Of a DNA stretch of 64,000 nucleotides, positions 1-10,300 are shown piece after piece. The position numbers and the translations under genes are program-made. The notes below the pieces were generated by a model. It saw only the letters and a list, made by a program, of their open reading frames with translations, did not search any database and had not been told where the DNA came from. Every line of letters begins with the position of its first letter. Position 1 is the stretch's first letter. Origin of the DNA: Undaria pinnatifida (Eukaryota > Sar > Phaeophyceae > Laminariales > Alariaceae); the NCBI GenBank assembly GCA_012845835.1, contig JABAKD010000010.1:5085288-5149287 (forward strand). Reading direction: 5' to 3'.

Positions 1-412
1 GTTTAAACCTCTATTGAGACCGGAGGCGACGTGCTGACCTTTGAAGGTTGCGAATCGCCATCCATGGAACCGCCAAAGCTGCGACACCGTAACACATCCA
101 TCAAACTTTAGAAGTGTCCACATTAATGAGGTATCATATCTCGACTTGATTTACATCAAGCGTAAAATGCCACCATACCGTTACCAGTGTTCGTACGTGG
201 AACACAATCCCCACAAGAGCAAACCGTCGACGCTCATAATTCAGCAATACTCTAACGCCATTGACAAGGCCCCATATAACCCATGTAACATATTTGTATC
301 TCCTCGACGCAAGTCTGGGACTCAACTCGATACCTCCCGGGAAACCTTTAGTCTCGCGCACCCGTGGCGAAACAAGGAACGTTTTTTTCGACTCGTGAGC
401 AATGTTTCCGGA
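1..412. other. 3' flank of atpC, nothing else recognised
   Basis: This is spacer downstream of the atpC stop on the minus strand. An open frame of 128 codons on the plus strand has no recognisable domain and runs antisense into the end of atpC. Confidence 0.5.
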
Positions 413-1355
413 CTACTTGGATCCTGACTGCGCCGCGTCCGCCCCAGCAACGATCTCCAGGAGCTCCTGGGTGACGCTAGCCTGACGTGCGCGGTTGTAA
501 GAAAGAGACAGCCGCTTGGAGAGGTCAGCGGCGTTGTCGGAGGCAGCGGCCATGGAAGCCATTCGCGCAGCCAGCTCTGCCGCAACCGACTCCTGAAGCA
601 TGCGCAGGACCTGGCCGTCGAGGTAGAGGGGAAGGATGGAGTTGAGGATCTGGATGGGGTCCTGCTCGAAGATAAGGTCCTGCGGCAGCTCAGCGGGCTC
701 CGAGGGATCAACTTCTTCCCTCTCCACCTTGAACTTTCCTCCGTCGCTGGTGAGTTGGAAGATCTCGTCGGTCTCATCCTCAATTCCGCGGATGGACAAG
801 GGCAGAAGAGTGCGGATGGACGGCTCCGAGGCGATGAGAGAGACGAACTTGGTGTACACGATCTCAACGCTGTCGGTTTCGCCCGAGAGGTAGTCCGTGA
901 GGAGTTCCTGGGCGATGGCCGAAGCCTCGGCCGCGTTGGGGGCCTGTCCGCAGTCGAACGCCCTCTTCACGGTGTAGATCTCTTCCCTGCGTCGGAAGTA
1001 CTGCGAGATCTTCTTGCCGATGGTGATGTACTCCACGTTGTATCCCTGAGACGTGAGCTCCTTCCCCCTGGCCTCCGTCTTTTTGATAGCGTACGAGTTG
1101 TACGCCCCGCACAAGCCGCGGTCTCCCGAGAGGCCCACTAGCAAAACGTTCTTGACCTCCCTCGCGTTAAGAAGAGGGAGGTTCACGTCCTCCTTCCCGA
1201 GTTGAGCGATGAGGGCACCGAAGATGCTCTGAAGGGTCTCCGAGAAAGGACGGGTCTTGACTACGGCCTCCTGCGCACGACGCACCTTGGCGGCAGCGAC
1301 CAGCCTCATAGCGGTGGTGATCTTCTTCGTGTTGTTGACCGTGGTGATGCGCTGC
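413..1355 (-). CDS. atpC: atpC exon 2 (most of the mature gamma subunit)
   Basis: This exon of 943 bp including the stop begins in codon phase 2, completing the Arg codon of exon 1. It holds essentially the whole mature protein. An ATG at 1309 is internal (AMRLVAAAK), not a start: the 15 residues before it, QRITTVNNTKKITTA, are the conserved N-terminal helix. Confidence 0.93.
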
Positions 1356-4300
1356 CTGCAAACCGGACACAGATCGAAAAATGAGACAAGAAATTCGAAA
1401 ACGAGTTGGGTCAGAAACAGATTGGGTTAGCAACAGATGTTGTGAATGAAACACGCTTCCAACCTTGGATCGCGACAGTTACGCAATGTATATGGCATTG
1501 ACATTAGACAACCCGCAACAAACAAGCTAGCGCGACCAGGCTTTTTCAGTCACTTCTGTAGTTATCGACTCCAACCATTGACACCAGCAGTATATAACAT
1601 GGCGTGGAGAAATATCAATACGAAAAAAGTTACAAAACACGAATCATGTACGGTAGTAGCGCCCTGCAAGTCGGTCGGTACACAAGGCAGATTTTGATAG
1701 GGCAGGTGGGTACTTGTAATTGGTCAAGCTTTTAGCAGTAGCCAAGTGGATAAATCGTAACACCTCGACAAAAAAGGCGTCCTCGGCAAGATAGGGGTTT
1801 TTGGAATCGCGAGGTCGAATCTCACCGTCCAAAATACCTGGATACACACTTTACGACCAAAGGAAGCACACACATGGCTAGTTGACCTGAGGGAAAGGCG
1901 TGTTATCAAAACGTGCTTGTTACCACTGAGATCATCCCGCCCATGAGTGCGCAATTCCTAAAACCGCTATCACCACAATTCGGGGCTACAGGGCTACAGG
2001 GCCACCCAACATTAGCTTTAATACTCGTCCTGCGTTTCGGCAATCATTTGGAACTACTACGACTACACATTTGGCGGCAGTGTTACTGGTCCGGCAGCGC
2101 ATTTCTCGACGCTCGAATTTTTGGAATCCGAATTGACTCCGTTGACAAAGTCGAGAAAAGCCGATTTTCCGTCTAAAGTCAACACAAAAGTCTATGCGAA
2201 AGTCCGATGCGATGCCGCTGGTTCTCGGTGTGAACGTACCTTACGGTGTGGCCCAACGATCGAAATCTTTAATATCGCGTAATTAGATCTCCATCAAGAG
2301 ATGCGGCTATACAAAGTAAAGATATTACGATGAGATCCACTGCGATTCTCGTACCAATTTATACCAGGTATATTTTTCACTGAGTTTTTTTATAGTTTTC
2401 TTATGGGCAAGATAAAGGGACTCGAGATCCACAAACTCTGCGATTCTCGTACCACTTTAATTTTTATTCACCTGGAGTTTTTTTATAATTTTCTAACGGG
2501 CAAAAGAAAGGAACTCCTTACTGAACCTGTTATTTTTGGTTAAAAAAAACGTTTTTAAAAATGTGCCGCAGTTTCCGAAAAAAAAAAGGTGCAGTTAGCA
2601 ATGCCTTGGGAAGACTAACGAAGCAAGTGTCAAATTTTTCAGCTCAAAATTCAAAAAAATGGACTGAAAATGTGCGCGACCAACTAAAAAAGCTGGTCTT
2701 CGCTGGCCCAGCTCGTAGGGGCAAAAAACGTGGGCGAACAATCCGCGGATACAAGACGACAGAAAAAAAACTTCGTTCATAACACACAAAGCCAAAGTCG
2801 CGCACGCAGGGGCAGATGAACACAAGAAGGGCCTGCATACGCTGCGCTACGATGCGGCATACCTGGTACCGCATAAACAAAGTACGAGTTTCTTGTGCTT
2901 TTCGCACTTTCCTAATCAATGTCTCATCGAATTCATCGGGCTTTATCAGGCTCAAGCGACGCACAAACAGCTCTACATGGAAGGATGGAACGATCACAAA
3001 CTTGGAAGGTCCTATGACAATTTTTGTAGGCAAGCATGTTCACGTGTTTTGATATACAGCAGTATACGGTCAACCAGTATAATTACAGCTGAGGAACGGA
3101 GGTCTGCTACTACTGTTAGACACTTTTCGGAAAGGTCTTGGGTTCTACACCATGATCGCAAAAGGCATGAGCGGGACACGACAAAGCAAGGAGATCAAAC
3201 AGTTTGCAGTGCAGCAAATCTTGTCTAATAATACTAAGAATTGCCGGTACGTGCCATGAATGGTCCAGTCCCCAGCAAGAGCAGGACACGGAGACTCTAC
3301 CTCAGGCGTAGCAGCACATGACAGAAAGTATGAGACCTCACGCGTTGCGCGAAAAGACAACAGCATGAACACGTACAATATCATACGGTGTTTTACGTGG
3401 GAGTATCAGCAGAGCTCGAACACATCTAGTGTTCGTATATTAGACGTGATACCGGTCGAGTGCCCGTGGCCAACGGGTACCAGCCAAGTTTAGGGCGAAA
3501 TACCCGGACAGCGCCCGATATTTTACCCTGGAAACCCTACGGAAGGCAAGTTAGAATTCCCTACACCACGCATCGTTGGCGACATTTCGGATCTTATTTG
3601 TTTTCAAATACGGTAGCTGCGAGATCGATCAATTTGAGGGTCGATACTCATCTTTGCAAGCTGCGTGATACTCCGGTCGCACGTTTTTACAGATGTACCA
3701 GTATGTTCCGGTATTACGTTGTTAAGATATGTCAAGATATATGAGTCCCCTGGATGTCGCCAGGGTGAACAGGACAATATTACCAAGCGCAAGTGTTTAG
3801 ATGTTTAGGTCACGATTCAAGTGGGGTTTCGGTCGACGGAGCGTTGGGGACTCTCGCCTTCTGCCTAGGTATATCCTTGGCTGCTGGACTGCTGTTGCCT
3901 ACCCTTTTACATCGCAGCCAGTGGGGGTACCTCGCATGATGTGTATGTGCGGGAGAGATACTATTTCTGAGAAGGGTTTCTTGGAGATTTTGGATTACAT
4001 AGTGCCCACCGGAGTTTTTCAGCGGATGGAAATATGCCAATCCTGGGTGTTCCAGGGAAAAAAATTGGGTATCCATAGCCCCAATCAATACCCGGCGGGT
4101 ATGAAGTGTTTACAGTATGTACCCGTGACGGGTATTGGCAAACCGGGCAATACTCGTGATGAACCCGGGAAGTTGGCGCAAGGGCCAACCTTTCTGACGT
4201 ACCTGGTACATCGTTAACCAGATATACCAGACAGGGAATAGGGAATGAAAATACGTACCATACTTTAATCCTCGAACACGAAGACGTAAGCCTTGAACTG

Positions 4301-6836
4301 ACACAGGTGAGTACGAAACCAACGAGTTAGACGCTACCAAAAATGCGCGACGAGCAGGCAAAAAGCTCCTGCCGGTCGTTGATCTGAACGGTCGAGGCTG
4401 GCTTTTCGGCCTCACGCTCGTGCATACGAAAACAAAAAAAAACACCGAAGCACGCTGCGAAGCTGCTAATTTGCCTTTGCCGACCCCGATCCCCCCACGG
4501 GGAGGGGTTAGGGTTAGGACTACGGTTAGGTCTGGGGTCGCGTCGGTCTGGGCCGACGCGCAAGATCGAAATTGACCGCCACTGACTTGAACGAAATTAT
4601 TGCCTGCTCCTCCTTGTTGTAGCTTGCTGTAGGGTCAGCCACACGCTCTTTTACGGCAAAGCACAGACCGCACTCTTTGTATGGCAGAACTACCCGCTGT
4701 TGTGTTTTGTAAATCATACGCTGCAGCAGTAGTCCGCCCAGATTCCAGATCCCCAGCTTACATCAATCCCACGCCATACGATCCGGAATTAAGACCCTTG
4801 ATGTATCTTTCTAGCATGAATCATCACGGACTCTGGGTGTACTGATGTCGTTGGGTAGAAAAAACGGTTTAACGTCAAGACAACAACATTGTTGACATTA
4901 CGTCGGCTGACCTTACGCTTCTTTCAAAGAACGACAGAAAAGGCTCGAGTTTGGCGCAAAAAACGCCATCGCGGCCCGCGAGTTTGCCTTTGCGTACCAC
5001 GTACATACTATTAACAGCACGTTCATTTTCATACTGATGCTGGATCGTTTTTCTTTTTATTTTCACGCTTCCGCTTTCCAGCTTCTGGACAAGCCGGGGT
5101 CACAGGTGTCGTCCCTTCTCCCCCCCGGTTCTTGCCTTCAATTTTTTATCGCGCATATGATAGGATTCAGCTAACCCCCTGCTCGTCGATTTTTCATCGA
5201 GTGTTGCTAACTCACGCTCTCGCGCTCGGCAAGTCAAATTGTGCACAAGAACCCCCCCCCCACGAATTTATGCGAGAATACACTCGGGGAGATTCGAACT
5301 CACGAAAGTGACCTGTACCAGGCTCGAGGATATAATCTGATACGCCAGCGGATCGTATATGATACCAGGTACCTGGTACACGAGTACCGGGTATGATTCC
5401 TGTTATACGAGTACTTTACGATTACCCCGTGGGAGCGTGCTTGGGCGACTCAAAGGCGACGAGGGCGGTATTATCAAGGTATTATCGAGAGAGGAAGAGC
5501 GTGCAGCCGTACAAACATCCCCTCCTAATAAAAACTCGCCCACATAGTATATTACAAGTACCAACAACGCAGCTTGCAAAGATGAGTGTTGACCTGAAAT
5601 CCGTCGAACTGGACGGCTGACGTCCTTGAACTACAGTATTTTATATAAAACATTCCTGCGCGCTTGATGTACATGTTCGTATCATGGAGGTCGGGCACTT
5701 GCCCAACGTTGCAGCCCGAACGGCTACGCTTTGCCAACACTGGTGTAGTCGTCACACGCTTTCGACATTTCCCCCTCCTCGAGTCCCAAAGCGGTTACGT
5801 ACGTCAACATACCATCATGCCATCATACCATCATACCATCACAGACCATCATACCGCTTCTATTATACCTGGTATATCAGATATACCAGATATACCACAG
5901 GTAACTTTCACAGACAGCGAGATAGAACATAATCGCGGGGGCCGGAGTATGTAGAGAATTCACGTACTACTTGTACAAACTGGTACCGTACCTGTGTACT
6001 GGTGGTACTGCTGCTGTAAAGCAGTTGACTAGAGTAGCAACTGCGAATTGACAAACGTAAGAAACGCAACGACGAGGTCTTACAACGAGCGCCGAGTAGA
6101 GCACAGAGAAAGAGAACGACAATGCAACCTCCCATTGCTGGCATTGAGTATTACTGACACATACAACACACACAGTAGCAGTACGAAGCAGGATATTCAT
6201 GCAGACCGAATCACGTACCGGACGCGCTGTTTCTTCGCGCGCTCTAAAAGTAGGATTTCGACAGGCTGCCGCAGTCCCAAGTCCGAGACGGGAGATGGTT
6301 TGATTTAGTTGGCAATGTAGTGGCGGAAGAGATCCATGAAGCCGACGGAAGGACGAGGTGAACGCACCACGGCCTTCAATTAATTTCGCTCTGAACGCGA
6401 GGTCGGATGGTAGATACGCATGGCAACACAGATTGTTTGGGTGGCAGTCTACGGCATGACGGCGCTACCTACACATGTTCACTGCCGCAACTTTACATGA
6501 CCAACTTTTACATGACGTTGCAAAAGCCTCGAAAACGTGGAGAAAAGCTTCACACGCTGCAGTGTGACCAAAAGCAAAATGCCACCTCGATCTCCACGAA
6601 TGCTGAGGATAGCGCTGGATCGCAACCACGAAGAAGGCTTACCTAATAGCGTTTTCCTTCCCACCCATCCTTGGCGTCACGACCGAGCGACGCGCGGAAG
6701 GTGCAGCTGCCACGCAGTCCACGCTCTCAGGCACACGCACGCCGGTAAAGCTGGTCACGGCCATGGGGCCTGTGAATGCCGACGCGCATGCTGCCCCTCC
6801 CACAAGCACGGCCATCGTACGTGCCAATTGCACCAT
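413..6836 (-). CDS. atpC: Chloroplast ATP synthase CF1 gamma subunit, two exons (6836-6643, 1355-413)
   Basis: This is the gamma subunit, the rotating shaft of CF1 that couples proton flow through CF0 to ATP synthesis at the thylakoid membrane. Exon 1 encodes a bipartite plastid leader: a signal peptide (residues 1-20) ending in ASA with Phe21 next (ASAF motif), then a transit peptide running to MGGKENAI. The donor AG|GTAAGC at 6643/6642 and the acceptor tttgcag|G at 1355 join in phase 2 to give an uninterrupted family N-terminus, IRQRITTVNNTKKIT. Exon 2 carries the hallmark AMRLVAAAKVRRAQEAV, the Rossmann-like core (VGLSGDRGLCGAYN) and the C-terminal helix. The total is 378 residues, of which about 315 are mature, the usual size. 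The plant redox loop with two Cys is absent: the sequence passes straight from PLSIRGIEDETDEIF to QLTSDGG, as in cyanobacteria and red-lineage algae. The start at 6836 is supported by the leader; the stop is TAG at 413-415. Confidence 0.95.
3630..3770 (+). repeat. 165-bp dispersed repeat, diverged copy D in the atpC intron
   Basis: Contains CTCATCTTTGCAAGCTGCGT and ends near GGGTGAACAGG. Partial copies of the same core lie at 5561-5623 (-), 10275-10312, 10374-10430 (-), 10473-10528, 11776-11838 (-), 17738-17850, 34365-34428 (-), 36447-36508 (-) and 49950-49990. Confidence 0.6.
5080..5350 (-). repeat. tRNA-headed SINE-like repeat, copy 1
   Basis: Read on the minus strand, it starts with a tRNA-like head: an A-box-like GCTGGCGTATCAG, then the B-box-like GAGTTCGAATCTC. 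The body ends GACACCTGTGACC and CTTGTCCAGAAGCTGG. Related bodies lie at 36598-36755 (head missing) and 38393-38650 (diverged head, TTTGAATCTC). The head spacing fits a Pol III promoter. Confidence 0.5.
6643..6836 (-). CDS. atpC: atpC exon 1 (signal peptide, transit peptide, first mature residues)
   Basis: Its 194 bp encode MVQLARTMAVLVGG, a short hydrophobic core, then ACASA|FTGP, a Ser/Arg-rich transit peptide and MGGKENAI. The ASAF-type junction is the established signature of import into four-membrane heterokont plastids. A second Met at residue 8 is a possible alternative start. Confidence 0.9.
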
Positions 6837-7092
6837 CTTGAGCAGCAGTGGATTAGACCTGGCGTGTTCTTCTTGATAGTTAGGGTAGTCTTTCTATGAC
6901 GATGACGGCTACAGCATGTACATGAACTTCCGAACTCGACCAAGCCGAGAAGCAAAAATCTGAGAGCCGGTGAACTGGCAAAATAACGCTTGTCAGAGTG
7001 TTGGAAACCCACGAATGACATCAGACCGAAAAAGGTCACCACAGACACAGCAACACGAGCACCCACGAACAAACCAGTCACCAACCACGACA
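6837..7092. promoter_or_regulatory. Shared head-to-head intergenic region of atpC and the ferredoxin-like gene
   Basis: Only 256 bp separate the two start codons, so both 5'UTRs and both core promoters must lie here, or the region works as a bidirectional promoter. Both products are plastid proteins of photosynthetic energy conversion, so joint control is plausible. I see no clear TATA box. The assignment rests on geometry only. Confidence 0.55.
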
Positions 7093-7389
7093 ATGATGAA
7101 GAACTTCTCCTTTGTCGCGGTCGTCCTTCTCTGTGTGTTGTTCGGCATCTCTAGTGGGTTCGTTGTTCCCTCGGCGCCGGCGCTCAATGTGCGGCAGTCG
7201 CAGCAGAGAGGGGGTATGCAAATGTTTTTCGGAGGAGGAGGTGCGAAGAAGGCGACGGCCACCAGCAAGGGTATCGTGGTGAAGGTGCAGCAGAAAACCG
7301 GCTTTAAGGAGACCGAGCTTACGCTCAAGGGCAAGACGAACCTGAGGAAGGCACTGCTCGATAACAAGATCGACGTTTACCCGCTGCAG
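7093..7389 (+). CDS. Ferredoxin-like gene, exon 1 (leader and first half of fold)
   Basis: This exon holds 99 codons: signal peptide, SSG|F junction, transit peptide and the beta strand KGIVVKVQQKTGFKE with its following helix. It ends exactly at CAG|GTGGGC in phase 0. The frame closes four codons into the intron. Confidence 0.88.
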
Positions 7390-10300
7390 GTGGGCTCATG
7401 ATTTCATATGCCCAGTAAAAAGTATTTTCGAATCCAAAACACTCGCGTACGTGTGCACGTGCAAACACGTCGATTATCATGTGTTTCTGGCACCAGCTGG
7501 TACCGGGTTTTTCTTCATGTCTTTTCGTTTTCGTACGACACCCGGTGCTTTTTCTTGCTCCCTTCACCAGCAAAGAAGCTACCAGGTATACGACTTGTGC
7601 GTGGAAAATATGGTCGCACAAAAGTGACGATTGCAGCAGCGTCCGCACGACGTAATGCGGGCTGCTAATAGTAGGCTAGACTAGTATTTTTAGGGTCAGG
7701 CCCATAATGCCAGCATCGTTTTTAGCATAATCAGCCTTCTTGAGCTCGAGAAAAAGCATACCAGGTACTCGTATATGTGCGAGGTTAGCTAAAAGAGCAC
7801 ACCTGGTACGTACATACACACGTAGGCGGCGAGCATTACTGCTTTATTTTGGGCATGAAGCCTGTAGATAAAGGGCATAAAAGGTGTTTAAGGCCATTTC
7901 TTATACAGTCGGATTAAGCCCAAATCGGGCTTTCTTAGACCATTTCTTATACAGTCGGATTCCGCCAGTCGAAAACGGCCCTTTTCGACTGGACTTTTCT
8001 TTTTCGACTGGAATCTTCTGGTCCTTTTTATCGTCAGTCGAGTCGATTATACAGTTTTTGTGCTCTTCCTAGAGGCGGTTGGTGTGAGGGAGTACTGCTG
8101 TACAGCAGTCGAAATCGGTTTGCAGCCCTGCGCTTGGCGCTTTCTCCGCGAGCAACGGCTCGACGAACCCTCGTCCCAGCGAGTTGGTGGCTTTGGGCTT
8201 AGCCGAAAGCCGCCAAAGCTACGTTCGTGGAGTTGCACTGAGCCGAGAGCCGCCAAAGCTACAGCAGGCGCAGCCGTTGTTGGCAGCATGGGATCGATAC
8301 CGCGCGCTGCTGCGTCGTGTGATACACGCTGCTGGCGAGCGGAACCAGGAATGCGCCACGCTGACTTGCTGCGAGAAGCAACAGCAGTGATGGCCACGCC
8401 AGCGTCAGTGCCTTGTATGATACTGCAGTGTGGTACCTGGTACGGGTGTGTGGCCGTGTGGGCATGTGGGTGTGTTCGGTGGTGGGATGAACGATGCGAT
8501 CGGTTCAAAAAACACGTGTAAAACTTTCCAGTCGAAAAAGTCGAGTTTTTCGACTAGATCCGCCAGTCGGACTTCTCAGTCGAAAAAAGTTGAGTCGAAA
8601 AAGCCCTTTTTTGACTGCGTAAGAAAGCTCGATTTGGGCTTCAGTCGATAAAGGCCGTTTTCGACTGACAAATCCGACTGTATAAGAAATGGCCTTACAC
8701 AGTCGAAGAAGGGCTTTTTCGACTCAACTTTTTTCGACTGAGAAGTCCGACTGGCGGATCCAGTCGAAAAACTCAGTCGAAAAAGTTTTACACGTGTTTT
8801 TTAAACCGGTCGCATCGTTCATCGCACCACCAAACACACACCCACACGGCCACACGGCCACACACCCGTACCAGGTACCACACTGCAGTATCATACAAGG
8901 CGCTGACGCTGTCGTGGCTATCACTGCTGTTGCTTCTCGCAGCAAGTCAGCGTGGCGCATTCCTGGTTCCGCCCGCCAGCAGCGTGTATCACATGACTGC
9001 AGCAGCGCGCGGTATCGATCCCATGCTGCCAACAACGGCTGCGCCTGTAGTAGCTTTGGCGGCTCTCGGCTCAGTGCAACTCCACGAACGTAGCTTTGGC
9101 AACCAAAGCCACCAACTCGCTGGAACGAGGGTTCGTCGAGCCGTTGCTCGCGGCGAAAGCGCGAAGCACAGAGCTGCGAACCGATTTCGACTGCTGTACA
9201 GCAGTACTCCCTCACACCAACCGCCTCTAAGAAGAGCACAAAAACTATACAATCGACTCGACTGACGATAAAAAGAAGGACCAGAATATTCCAGTCGAAA
9301 ATAATCCAGTCGAAGAGGGCCCTTTTCGACTGGCGTAATCCGACGGTATAAGAAATGGCCTGAGACATAGTTTCCGAAAGTGCGTGGTGTTCATTCGATT
9401 ATTTTGGTGGCATTTCCACTTAATTAGACAGGGCATCGGATTTAAACTAATGGTAGAAGACACTGTTTTCTTCGCATTATGGTGGAGGGGATGTGGCGTT
9501 CTTATTTCTGCTTTCGGCTTCCTACCACTGATGTAGCACTGCTTGCTGTGGTTGGCCGCAGCTACTGATGTAGTCGTATTGCTGGGTTATACGCATAATT
9601 TCGGAGGAGGGGGGGAGTTTTTCTGCTGTGCGACGAATGACGAATGTTGTGAAAATCGATGGTCTTGACAAACGTTTTATTTGCTGATTCTAATATTTAA
9701 CAAGTCTGTATCATTTCAGGGGCTGATGTGCTGGTGATGATGCTTGCTGTTTGCCCATGGTTTGCCCAGTTTTTCGAGGCTATTATTACATGTCATGCGC
9801 AGCGGGCAGCAGACATGAGAAAGCAAGGGATACATCATAAAGGACACAGCAGGCTGGTACAACAGACCAAAAAAACAACATAGACGAGGCCTGACCACCG
9901 ATAATAAGCCGGCGAGCATAAAGTGGCATTTGAAACATATTCCCAAGATATATTACCGCCATCAAACGGAGCGTAAGTGGGGGCATAACCCCCGAAAATA
10001 AGCATAACTGGTGAGCATAATTGACTTGTTTTAGCATATGCTTTGCGAAAGAAAGGACAGAAAGAATGCATTATGGGTCTGACCCTAGATGTTTTCCATG
10101 TCGGACTCCACTTCAAAGAGTTGTACGACACACGGGTAGCACGAAGTATCGCACGTCGAACGCTTAACCTATTACAGCGGGTACCCCGATTTATGAGCGC
10201 CAGAGACAAGATCATTCGCGGTCAATTTTTTTTAATAATGATTGAAAAACGTCTTCTGTGAGTACGAACGATTGAATGGTTGAAACTCAACTTTGCAAGC

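Larger units (their letters stand above)
1356..6642 (-). other. atpC intron, 5.3 kb, repeat-rich
   Basis: The intron is GT-AG, phase 2, 5287 bp. It contains a tandem duplication of about 100 bp (2338-2520), one full and one partial copy of a roughly 165-bp dispersed repeat (3630-3770; 5561-5623, inverted), a short TTAGGG block near 4508-4530, a tRNA-headed SINE-like repeat (5080-5350) and five TACCWGGTA palindromes. I see no credible additional exon. The short open frames inside it lack family motifs. Confidence 0.85.

Noticed and set aside
8047-9368. Open frames of 153 to 214 codons on both strands
   Set aside because: They mirror each other because they lie in the two arms of the foldback palindrome. 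The translations are low in family signal and the element has the features of a non-coding foldback transposon.
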